In this document: positions 50,301-64,000 of the stretch, in pieces
Numbering within the stretch: position 1 is the first letter of the stretch
How the letters are laid out: every line of letters starts with the position of its first letter
DNA from: Sweltsa coloradensis
Taxonomy: Eukaryota; Arthropoda; Insecta; Plecoptera; Chloroperlidae
Length of the DNA: 64,000 bases
Assembly (NCBI GenBank): GCA_024449915.1
Contig: JAMZAV010001437.1
Coordinates: forward strand, 1 to 64,000
Direction of reading: 5' to 3'
The notes under the pieces: model-generated
The model's input: the letters and a program-made list of their open reading frames with translations, nothing else
What the model was told of the DNA's origin: nothing
Databases searched by the model: none
Made by a program: the position numbers and the translations under genes

Positions 50301-50558
50301 ACCAATGCCGGCTTTCTATTGGATGCACCGGGTAAGTGGGGGCGTGGCTTAGAGCCGGGAGAGGATGCCACCTTCCTGCTGGACGCTCCCGGCAAGAGGG
50401 GCCGTACGATCGCCGAGAGAGGGGAAGCGTCTCTCCTCGACAGTGGGGAGGACACGGAAGACAGCGGGATCGAGTCCAGCAACGGGATGTCCGCGACTCT
50501 TACTCTGAAAACTACGCTAGAAGAAAACTTAAACGGCGCTCTTACTAATGCTCATTAA
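20215..50558 (+). CDS. LMTK (lemur tyrosine kinase/AATK-like), ten exons, 5' end missing
   Basis: Joined exons 20215-20437, 21643-21935, 23140-23273, 24102-24282, 24565-24737, 27230-35198, 41750-41941, 43529-43720, 45263-45455 and 49789-50558 give one frame of 3,439 residues with all splice phases agreeing. Residues (numbered from the first recognised exon): Gly-rich loop GRGWFG 94-99, VVVK lysine 121, alpha-C Glu 138, catalytic HTD Asp 218 with N223, IGDYG Asp 236, APE Glu 264, NVWNFG 283-288 and the late Arg 349. The GDYG and NVW forms are typical of the lemur kinases, membrane-anchored kinases with very long C-tails that act in endosomal traffic and neurites in vertebrates. All key catalytic residues are present apart from HRD Arg, here Thr. 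The tail is acidic and Ser-rich. The upstream exon(s) with start and transmembrane segment are not identified. Family placement is firm; which paralogue is not. Confidence 0.9.
20767..21174. mobile_element. hAT-like MITE, family E, with 8-bp target duplication
   Basis: The 408-bp element is flanked by an exact 8-bp duplication GTTTTTTG (20759-20766 and 21175-21182). Terminal repeats are TAAAGATGCACATGATA (left) and TAGGGATGCACATCGATA (right, reverse complement). AT-rich ends rich in ATCGATA surround a core that recurs at 53771-54259. It encodes no transposase. Confidence 0.85.
21643..21935 (+). CDS. LMTK exon: kinase N-lobe
   Basis: 293 bp with acceptor CCTCCCCAG and donor GTGAGT. It codes for the Gly-rich loop GRGWFG, the VVVK lysine, alpha-C glutamate in FLHEVRAYR, and VHPNVLRMVGRCLE up to LLEACPT. 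GC content is far above the flanking introns. The exon completes the codon left by the previous exon and ends in phase 0. Confidence 0.92.
21988..22370. mobile_element. TTAA-bounded MITE, family C, copy 1
   Basis: Starts TTAAGAGTGTATAGGACA and ends CCATTCCCTCTTAA, an imperfect terminal inverted repeat. The interior GGCCGACTGACACC is shared with the next copy, and CGGCCAACTGACACC with a copy at 42273-42612. No coding capacity. Confidence 0.7.
22367..22780. mobile_element. TTAA-bounded MITE, family C, copy 2 (tandem)
   Basis: It begins at the TTAA that ends copy 1, with TATAGGACAAGCGTTTC, and ends CCTATTCCCTCTTTAA. The two copies are head to tail and share the boundary tetranucleotide, as if one inserted into the target site of the other. 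Confidence 0.65.
23140..23273 (+). CDS. LMTK exon: kinase middle segment
   Basis: 134 bp, acceptor TTGTTGTAG, donor GTGAGT. Encodes GDLKSFLCQN to NGFVH, the hinge-after region and alpha-E helix leading to the catalytic loop. Two bases remain for the split Thr codon of the HTD motif. Confidence 0.92.
23274..24101. other. LMTK intron, no feature recognised
   Basis: AT-rich intronic sequence, GT...AG bounded. No shared repeat was recognised in it. Confidence 0.6.
24102..24282 (+). CDS. LMTK exon: catalytic and activation loops
   Basis: 181 bp, acceptor ATGTTTCAG, donor GTGAGC. Encodes DLAARNCLV (catalytic loop), VKIGDYG (metal-binding Asp), an activation loop with EDYY, and WCAPE. The EDYY pair is in the position of LMTK activation-loop tyrosines. 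Confidence 0.93.
24565..24737 (+). CDS. LMTK exon: kinase C-lobe
   Basis: 173 bp, acceptor CTATCCAG, donor GTGAGT. Encodes ANVWNFGVVLWEIAEFGKLPY and the alpha-G region. Asn replaces the usual Asp of subdomain IX, as in other LMTKs. Confidence 0.93.
24745..24915. repeat. Minisatellite, unit about 18 bp, beside a splice donor
   Basis: Units like AGTGTAGCACAGTTGGGC repeat about eight to nine times with T/C and length variants. The array starts within 10 bases of the donor at 24738. Confidence 0.9.
25081..25200 (-). repeat. tRNA-derived SINE, family B, minus strand
   Basis: On the minus strand a B-box-like GGGTTTGAAAACC is followed by ATGGATTTGTTAATTTCTGG and ATTGATTTCCATA, matching the copy at 10775-10866. 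Confidence 0.6.
25549..26548. mobile_element. 1,000-bp nonautonomous transposon with TA duplication
   Basis: Bounded by TA (25547-25548 and 26549-26550) with terminal repeats GGGAATAT...CACTT at left and the inverted AAGTGATATTCCC at right. It has no long reading frame. TA target and short repeats suggest a Tc1/mariner-like MITE. Confidence 0.65.
26741..27184. mobile_element. hAT-like MITE with exact 8-bp duplication
   Basis: 444 bp flanked by AATACAAT on both sides (26733-26740, 27185-27192). The ends are CAGGGGTCAAAATTAA and the reverse complement CAGGGGTCGAAATTAA. The CAGGG end plus 8-bp duplication is a hAT hallmark. It lies 45 bp before the giant LMTK exon. Confidence 0.9.
27230..35198 (+). 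CDS. LMTK giant exon: end of kinase domain and disordered tail
   Basis: 7,969 bp between acceptor CTATTGCAG and donor GTGAGT, open throughout. The first base completes a Leu codon; then YLLMKLCWSTVEDRP closes the kinase domain (Arg 349). The remaining roughly 2,600 residues are rich in Ser, Glu and Asp and have no globular domain or membrane segment. Recurrent short acidic patches occur (SFEDD, FEDDVEF-like, DSGFRDKGSLSES). LMTK family members are known for large tail exons, but one this size is notable. Codon use is consistent along the exon, and no stop or frameshift is present, so the whole stretch is real coding sequence. Confidence 0.93.
35368..36039. mobile_element. MITE with about 24-bp terminal inverted repeats
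   Basis: The left end AGACCTACCCCCTCATGCAC is mirrored by the right end, whose reverse complement is AGACTAGCCCCTTCATGCAC, both continuing AAAG. A further internal stretch GAACGCAAGTCTGC mirrors the left subterminal region. No coding capacity. Confidence 0.7.
36246..36600 (+). repeat. Modular dispersed element with (TTTG)n and poly-T
   Basis: AGCGAGCGAAGCGAGCG at 36248 is followed by (TTTG)n and a long T tract (36302-36353), then CGAACGGAGGTCGGATCGAG, TTGAAATTTTGACC. The same module order is seen at 40417 (+) and 19700-19845 (-). Confidence 0.55.
37488..38395. mobile_element. pogo/Tigger-like nonautonomous transposon
   Basis: 908 bp flanked by TA (37486-37487 and 38396-38397). Both ends read CAGTAAGATCTCTCTTATCC in inverted orientation, the typical pogo/Tigger terminal form. 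No transposase frame is present. A 32-base T tract and tandem-like ACGCACACTGAC units lie inside. Confidence 0.88.
38398..39285. other. LMTK intron, no gene
   Basis: AT-rich with a TG-rich patch near 38686-38710. The minus-strand open frame at 38919-39146 has no recognised family. Confidence 0.45.
39286..39531. mobile_element. Foldback MITE, 246 bp
   Basis: Outer ends TCAATAGACGATTT and (reverse complement) CTAATAGACCATTTT are inverted. Inner arms are near perfect: GCGCAAAAGCATTACGGGAG at 39332 mirrored at about 39471-39490, both extended by AAAGGGCAT. The whole unit can fold into one hairpin. Confidence 0.75.
39532..40365. other. LMTK intron, no gene
   Basis: AT-rich stretch with an A-rich patch at 39700-39730. 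The opposing frames at 39688-40052 show no family features. Confidence 0.4.
40366..40408 (+). repeat. 43-bp direct repeat, copy 1
   Basis: The block from TGTTTCGTTTTTGTGTGCCT to AATTTGTTAT is identical to 41492-41534. An upstream TAAATAAATTTGTA is also shared, with small indels between. Confidence 0.9.
40417..40620 (+). repeat. Modular dispersed element with (TGTC)n
   Basis: GAGCGCAGCGAACG is followed by (TGTC)n at about 40500-40521, then CGGCCGAACGGCC and GGGCTGAAATTTTAAACAC, the same order of modules as at 36246. Confidence 0.5.
41218..41466. mobile_element. MITE with long terminal inverted repeats
   Basis: The left end ACTAGGGAAACGCCAAAG, GTTAGATGAGTGAGCAA mirrors the right end (reverse complement AACTAGGAAACGCAAAG, GTTAGATAGTGAGCAA). 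Solo ends of the same family appear at 19087 and 36958. Confidence 0.7.
41492..41534 (+). repeat. 43-bp direct repeat, copy 2
   Basis: Identical to 40366-40408; see that entry. Confidence 0.9.
41750..41941 (+). CDS. LMTK exon with polyaspartate run
   Basis: 192 bp (64 codons), phase 0 at both ends, acceptor CCCCTGCAG and donor GTGAGT. Encodes PYECLPEFPMEV, then an Asp/Glu run made from GAT/GAC codons (41798-41842), then GTEFVPSAWDSQA and ALRSPDRKT. Confidence 0.88.
42021..42279. mobile_element. MITE, family D, copy 1
   Basis: Ends ACTTGCTCCATCGAAAGAAT and, inverted, TAGTGGTCCCAACGAAAGAA. The interior GTGCTAGATCACAGAGTT is shared with the copy at 52297-52541. It directly abuts the family C element that follows. 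Confidence 0.7.
42273..42612. mobile_element. MITE, family C, copy 3
   Basis: TATAGGACATGCGTTTCTAA, CGGCCAACTGACACC, GGCTCTACAGTAACAC and the end TATTCCCTCTTAA match copies at 21988-22780. The left TTAA has been lost at the junction with family D. Confidence 0.65.
42613..43528. other. LMTK intron, no gene
   Basis: AT-rich. The open frame at 42719-42934 lacks exon borders in the right phase and family resemblance. Confidence 0.45.
43529..43720 (+). CDS. LMTK exon with RVxF-type motif
   Basis: 192 bp (64 codons), acceptor CCCGACAG, donor GTATGT. Begins DGKKNVWFKKQKYHCVYEY. KNVWF fits the protein phosphatase 1 docking consensus, and its position before a V-Y-rich stretch recalls the KVTF motif of vertebrate LMTK2. 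The rest is acidic and Trp/Pro-rich. Confidence 0.9.
43850..44150 (-). pseudogene. LINE reverse transcriptase C-terminal fragment
   Basis: The minus-strand frame contains RERLRWFGHMKRMGRERIPR and KRRVGRPREKWERLI, a signature found near the C-terminus of RTE/Jockey-type non-LTR reverse transcriptases. Only this piece remains; no fingers-palm domain or endonuclease is nearby. A related fragment lies at 47780-48145. Confidence 0.75.
44151..45262. other. LMTK intron, no gene
   Basis: AT-rich, with an A tract at 44332-44346. It ends in the acceptor TCGTCAG at 45262. Confidence 0.5.
45263..45455 (+). CDS. LMTK exon, acidic segment
   Basis: 193 bp, donor GTTAGT (a weaker GT-T form). Encodes SPGAWQPPVVDYSSYADWEV, then an acidic stretch, then AEPFDFYKLSNVDYDFST, and leaves one base for a Gly codon. 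Confidence 0.85.
45740..47611. mobile_element. Tc1/pogo-like nonautonomous transposon, 1,872 bp
   Basis: Flanked by TA (45738-45739, 47612-47613). Ends CAGTGGAACTTTAAATTTAC and, inverted, CAGTGGAACTTTGAATTACG. No transposase is encoded. A GC-rich core (46000-47400) carries a GGTTTTACTGCA-type end near 46753, so another element may be nested inside. Confidence 0.8.
47780..48145 (-). pseudogene. LINE reverse transcriptase C-terminal fragment, frameshifted
   Basis: The minus-strand frame at 47957-48145 reads KTRWDRIRNEDIRDQVG and GERRLKWFGHVKRMERARLP; a second frame downstream continues in another phase. Same domain type as 43850-44150, broken by a frameshift. Confidence 0.75.
48402..49357. mobile_element. 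hAT-like nonautonomous transposon with exact 8-bp duplication
   Basis: 956 bp flanked by GTAGCTAG on both sides (48394-48401, 49358-49365). Terminal repeats are perfect over TAGGGATGTGCGGGTA. Subterminal regions hold many CGGGTCGGGCTCGGGT-like repeats on the left and ACCCGA repeats on the right, the kind of multiple short motifs that hAT transposases bind. Inside lie (TAGGCC)n at 48650 and a CAGTGAAACCCTG motif at 48673, perhaps an end of a nested element. No transposase. Confidence 0.92.
49366..49788. other. LMTK intron end, no gene
   Basis: AT-rich. Ends with acceptor GCATTACAG. Confidence 0.6.
49789..50558 (+). CDS. LMTK last coding exon
   Basis: The exon completes Gly, then VISEDGEFFISSSARPFQQFN, and ends TAA at 50556-50558. 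A duplicated motif is visible: FLLDAPGKWGRG and FLLDAPGKRGR, 24 residues apart. The C-terminus is EENLNGALTNAH. Acidic-aromatic DGEFF stretches also end vertebrate LMTK tails, which supports the assignment. Confidence 0.88.
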
Positions 50559-52257
50559 AGGTAGGAACCTTATCATATAGTAAATGTTAAGGTTATTTAC
50601 AGTATAGTGTAGCCTAGAGAGGAATTCCTTCTTGTCTTTATCTTCTGGAAAATCTGTGGTAATCAACCTTTGTTGGAGGTGGTAATGTTCAATTGCCAAA
50701 GAAAGATGACGGCCACGTTTATCCATCTATGGCTTTTTCTCAGTCTTCTCGAGCAAACCTAACTTTTATTAGGAAATCATTTTAAAATTTGTAAACAATT
50801 CTCGGCATATATATCTTTCATTGGTATTGGTGGTGTGTGAGTCAGGAAATGGAACTAAATAATGCATGTTATTGTTCTCTTCAATCTTTCAATCTTACTG
50901 TTTAGCAACTGATAGCTTGTAACACGTAACTTGGAGGGTGGAAGCAAAACAAACGTAAATATTATTAATGGCCATAGGCCAGCTATGATAAATGAATGGG
51001 ATGGCAGTGTGTGATGCCCAATAGTACCTGAGATTGGTCCCCAATGGTTGAGATTGCCTACGAATGTCGAGATTCATCGCGACGCCTGGCTTTTACCTGG
51101 CGTCACGTTTCGAGGTGTAAGCGATCTATAGGTTTACTGCACTGAAGCCTAATGTCGGTAACTTTGCGTACGTACGTACTAATTTACAAGAGTAGGCCTA
51201 ATAGTGTTCCTAAACTAGAAGCGATATTGTAAATATAATATCTAAAACATATTTTGTTGATGTTGTTTTATTGTTGTGTAGATCACACTTAATATTACGA
51301 GTATGTTGTATTGTTGTTAGCGTTCACCTATCACTTCTGCTAGTTTCTGATGTGGTTCAAGCCGTCCATAGAAAGGTGCTGGTGTATGCGTGCGCAGCAG
51401 TACTTGTGCGCGCATCTGAAGTAGATTCAAAATGTTTTAGAGTATTAGCTTGGTGAACACCCTACGATCAATCACTCGATTCAGGTATTTATATACAATG
51501 TTATTCAGATTGTTTTAAGTTATGGAGATGATTGTAGAAAATGCGAGTGCCTAAATGTTGTGATGGGAGAATACGTTGAGAGTTTATTTCGTGAGGTCTG
51601 TATCGTCAAGCAAAGCATCGTTATTATTCTTAGGTCACTATAAATATTGTATGTATAATAATAGCTTACACTTAATAATTACTACATACTCATTATCAAG
51701 TATGAATGAAATGTTTTAATCAATTATTAAATATTATTGTTATTAGTAACAATTCGGTTTATCACGATATCCGAAGACAAAACAGTGGCTGTACATCTTA
51801 CGTTACATTTACCTAGTTTGTACTGTTGTTTTCTTTTGACAACGTGCGTTGTAAATATTTGTTAACGTAGCAAACGGAATGGCCTTTCAAATAATGTGAT
51901 GCAGGAACTAAAACAGTGTGATTTGAGTATCTAGAATTTCAGATAAACTTTAATTATATTATTATTGTTATTATTATATGACATAGTAGTAATCTGTGTT
52001 AATTATTAACTGTGCAAATAATAATAAGCTGTAATCTGTATTGTTAAACATATACTTATTACTTATGTATTTTTAATTCAAACAATTTAATACTGTAGAT
52101 GAGGGTGTTAGAAGTTTAAGAGTTATGTGTAATGAAGTGTTGTATGCAATGAAGCCTGATATGATTAGGCTTCCATTATATTATTTATTATAATTCATTC
52201 TAATATACTCAGTTGGGTACTCAGGTAACCAGTTGAATTGAAATATAATGTAATAAA
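50559..52257 (+). other. Probable LMTK 3' untranslated region
   Basis: AT-rich, no gene. The first AATAAA I note on the plus strand after the stop is at 52252-52257, which would give a UTR of about 1.7 kb; an earlier variant signal could be used instead. Confidence 0.4.
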
Positions 52258-52296
52258 AACATAACTACACAGTCAATGAGTTATTTTAATTCTCTT

Positions 52297-52541
52297 ATAC
52301 TAGCTCCAACCAAAGAATGCAGATGCTCAATCTCGTTACAAGTGGCTGTGGTGGGGGTAGAAATGTTGTCTTTGTGTATAATAGAGAAATAGTACGGTAT
52401 GTGTAGCCAACATAAGCAGATACTCTGTGCTAGATCACAGAGTTCTGTGTGCATGATAGAGTTGATAAAGTTGTTTAACTTTTTATGTTGGAAAAACATT
52501 TTCAAAGCTATCTGTATTCTTTTGTTGGAACCACTAGTATA
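52297..52541. mobile_element. MITE, family D, copy 2
   Basis: Ends ATACTAGCTCCAACCAAAGA and, inverted, ATACTAGTGGTTCCAACAAA. Shares GTGCTAGATCACAGAGTT and TTGTGTATAATAGAGAAAT-like blocks with 42021-42279. Confidence 0.75.
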
Positions 52542-52599
52542 TCATATAATGTAAGTAGTGGTACTATATAACCTAACAATATCATTTTATTTCTCAATT

Positions 52600-53345
52600 T
52601 CATTAATTGGGAAACACTCCCATGAGTTTCTCGATTTGGTTGATCGGGAAACACTCCCGTGGGTGTAATTGTTTTTATTTACTACAATTCAGAAATTAAA
52701 AAAGTCCGCCCCAACGTTTGCCCAATGTTTGGTGGAGAGGTCTGCAGCGGCTACTTCTAGAGCCCGCCGGCCGGCCCGAATTTCATGCCAGCCCACGGCC
52801 GTAAATTAACTACTATCAAGCCCGGGCCCCGGGCCGTCATAGTGTAAGAGCCCGTTTGAGCCCGTCAGGGTTAAACTCAAGCACAGCATGGGGGATTTTT
52901 TAGTTTTTACCATGGATAAATGAAAACGTCATGGTGGGGTAAAAAGTACATTCGAGAAAAAACTTTTGAAAATTTTGGTCGAAACATATTAAATGATCGC
53001 AATTCGCATCGAATACCGATTTCAAGTTACATCATAAAGCCCGAAAAAACCTGTCTATTCAGTGTGAAAAGCAGCTGGCCGCTCGGCCGCATTAAAATGC
53101 ATACATGCCGAGCCGTCCGGGCCGTGGCCTACGGCCCACGGCCAACCCGGGCCGTGAACTTAGTTTGGTGGTCAGTTCAAAGGCAGCAGATATTGTGCGT
53201 ACTGTTCTCCATTCAGATTATAATGCACTACAATTCAGAGATTAATGTACCCGTCTGATGGTCTGTGGTTAGACGTCCACTGATGGGTGAGATCTGGTTC
53301 GATTCCGGGTTTGGGCGGACTCTTTAATTCTGAATTGTATAATAA
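52600..53345 (+). repeat. Composite foldback region with tRNA-like SINE
   Basis: TACAATTCAGAAATTAAA at 52683 is mirrored by CTTTAATTCTGAATTGTA ending at 53339, each joined to a GTCCGCCC/GGGCGGAC block. A third copy, TACAATTCAGAGATTAA, lies at 53229. The last 111 bp (53229-53339) hold TGTGGTTAGACG and the B box GGTTCGATTCC, a tRNA-like unit between inverted ends. GGGAAACACTCCC occurs twice at 52610-52660. Confidence 0.6.
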
Positions 53346-53770
53346 ACTCCCAGAGTTATTGGCTAATTTTTAACACACATTTTATAATTTCTGGAGTGTA
53401 TTAAAAAATAACAAATCCTTTTAATTCTTCAGTTGTGAGTAAAATGCAGTTTAACTTCATGATACAATAAAAACTAGTATTGGTGGTGACCGTGGTGTGT
53501 TATTTTAATCACTGGTTATGGAGTGAATTTATGTAGCATAGTTGCTGCACTAAGTAGATTGGGTACGGGTCTGAAAATTGTGCACATGGTTTTGTGAGTC
53601 TTAGTGGTGGCATGGGTGCTATTTTATTGTATTCGAGCATCCCCGTACCTACTTGATTATAGACCGCCTTCAAGTAATGGCCGCACCCTTATTTAATGGG
53701 AATGCCACATAATCAATATTATGACGATCGACAATCAAATGGTAATCTCTAATTGGATTATTATAATTTT

Positions 53771-54259
53771 GATGTACGATATAAAATTCATTATCAATAA
53801 TTGAAATATCAAATAATTGGTCAATAGTGGCACGAACCACAACCACAACTCTATGGACGGAGATTATCTCACATTGTGCCATGCACTGGCTGGGCTGATG
53901 GTGTCACACTCGCGACATTTATGTTTGGAAATGAGCTATCAGTTGTTAATGGAAGCCAAACACATGACATCGAGGCAGCAAACGGAACGCAATTGTATTA
54001 TTTTGACTTACACTTGCCACACTTCAGGTTCCACTTATAGGTCAGAACAGGCTTTGTTGGTGATATCGATATTATCATTATTATTATTATGTGTTTTTAT
54101 TCCGTACATTCATTACATACATTATATAATAAACATATGGATGGATGCAAATAGCAGACCTAAGATTCATTTTAGGCATTTTTAGATCGATAAGATCTTT
54201 ACGATAATGGCATTACCATTTTGAGAATCGATAATAAAAAGTATCGATCTGCATCCCTA
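53771..54259. mobile_element. hAT-like MITE, family E, copy 2, with internal insertion
   Basis: Shares TCAATAGTGGCACGAACCA, GGCTGATGGTGTCACACTC, AACGGAACGCAATTGTATT and GGCTTTGTTGGTGATATCGA with 20767-21174. About 105 bp (54076-54185), starting with (ATT)n, is extra. The right end ATCTGCATCCCTA is clear; the left end is diverged. Confidence 0.7.
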
Positions 54260-54814
54260 ATTTTAACTATACTCAAATTTTAAACAATACATGTACGTTA
54301 TAAACACTATTGTGTGCACTATGGCTTTGCATAATGACCTTAATGACCCTGACTTATTGAACATGGTATTTTAAAACTATACCCGAGGACCATATTTGCA
54401 TCAATACAGTACGTAGTTCATTTGTTATGCCCCTAATGTCTGATGCTGTCTGTTTTTTATGTTTCTGATTATGACTATTTTGGAGAAGGGTTGACAGGGC
54501 CTGTCCAGCCCGGTTGGCCTTTTCCACTCTAATTGTAACAACCAGGTCTAAAGAGTAGACCTTACCTATATCGGCAACATTTTGGGTTGAAACCGTAAAT
54601 GAAAAAGTACCTAGTTTCATATGTTACTGTATTTTGTATTTAGTATTTGCCTTACCTTCTCAGTAAGTGTTGGTCACCCCTCATCTCACAATAATAATTG
54701 ATTTTAATATCAATACTACTATTTTATTTACTAGCATTTAACTGTTATATAAATTATCAGGAAAGATAAAACACATGACACAATTAGGAATGCATGGCTC
54801 AGGTAAACAACATT
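54260..54814. other. No gene recognised between LMTK and WDR13
   Basis: AT-rich. The minus-strand open frame at 54354-54620 has no recognised family. Confidence 0.45.
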
Positions 54815-54820
54815 TTTATT
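54815..54820 (-). terminator. Probable WDR13 polyadenylation signal
   Basis: AATAAA on the minus strand, about 340 bases after the WDR13 stop codon. Confidence 0.55.
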
Positions 54821-55157
54821 TCTTTGTGTATAGTACAATAAATTACAGTTTAAAGTAGCATGCACTCAAAACAATAAGGAAGGAGAAGTTCTTCATTGTT
54901 GACTGCTTAGACTCAAGACTCCATACATTTACCAACATATTTTTAACTTATCTTGATTACATAATTAATTAATTAAAAAATTAATTAATTAGTGTGAGAC
55001 GCGATTCAACAGCTTGCCTTCGAAAAATGATGGCTACCGATAACTAAGTGACGCTGGAGGCAACTTCACACTAGTGTCGAATTCGTTAAATTTTGGACGA
55101 TGCCAGCATCGCTTTGTTTTGACAGTTCTTTTGCATCATGGATGCATTAAACCAAGA

Positions 55158-63891
<8,734 letters not shown>

Positions 63892-63926
63892 ATGCAAGCA
63901 ATTAAGTGTGTTGTGGTTGGCGATGG
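63892..63926 (+). CDS. Rac1: Rac-family small GTPase, first coding exon
   Basis: 35 bp encoding MQAIKCVVVGDG, then donor GTGAGT. This is the start of Rac (Cdc42 has Thr at position 3), the first strand and beginning of the P-loop (GxxxxGK). In vertebrate Rac1 the first intron falls in the same place after the GDG codons. The GTPase controls actin dynamics at the membrane. The rest of the gene lies outside the window. Which insect or animal paralogue (Rac1 or Rac2) cannot be told from 12 residues. Confidence 0.88.
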
Positions 63927-64000
63927 GTGAGTAGATATCAATATTTGTACATATAGTTGTGTTTGACAGTCTTGGTTTCGTATAGGGCTTGTTTATAGAC

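Overview
This is animal nuclear DNA: genes are split by long AT-rich introns with GT/AG borders, the genome carries tRNA-derived SINEs and many short inverted-repeat transposons, and the genes are metazoan. An arthropod, perhaps a hemipteran insect, is my best guess from overall texture and gene families; the sequence does not prove it. No bacterial or viral gene is present.

Three genes are supported. (1) 20215-50558 (+): ten 3'-ward coding exons of a lemur tyrosine kinase (LMTK/AATK family) gene, 3,439 residues joined in a continuous reading frame. It has a kinase domain in exons 2-6 and a very long acidic disordered tail, most of it in a single 7,969-bp exon. The first coding exon(s), expected to hold the signal and membrane segment, were not found. 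(2) 55158-63607 (-): WDR13, a WD40 repeat protein, in eight recognisable coding exons. One internal exon of about 140 bp expected from the family is not visible. (3) 63892-63926 (+): first coding exon of a Rac GTPase. WDR13 and Rac start 284 bp apart on opposite strands and probably share a promoter; LMTK and WDR13 converge.

Layout: 1-8720 is poor-looking AT-rich sequence with inflated homopolymers and a degenerate tandem repeat of about 132-143 bp (satellite, probably unpolished assembly). 8721-20214 holds no gene but several SINEs, a perfect 39-bp hairpin, microsatellites and foldback repeats; it may be the 5' intron or upstream region of LMTK. 20215-50558 is LMTK, whose introns are filled with MITEs: hAT-like elements with exact 8-bp target duplications, pogo/Tc1-like elements with TA duplications, LINE fragments and a minisatellite. 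50559-55157 is the LMTK 3' UTR, more repeats and the WDR13 3' UTR. 55158-63607 is WDR13, with a Penelope-like endonuclease remnant, a hAT-like insert beside its last splice site, and other repeats in its introns.

The three genes have no known joint pathway; their neighbourhood is more likely chance or microsynteny than an operon-like unit. I found no convincing new enzymatic system. The most unusual items are the giant LMTK exon, the HTD catalytic motif, the missing WDR13 exon and the set of well-bounded nonautonomous transposons.
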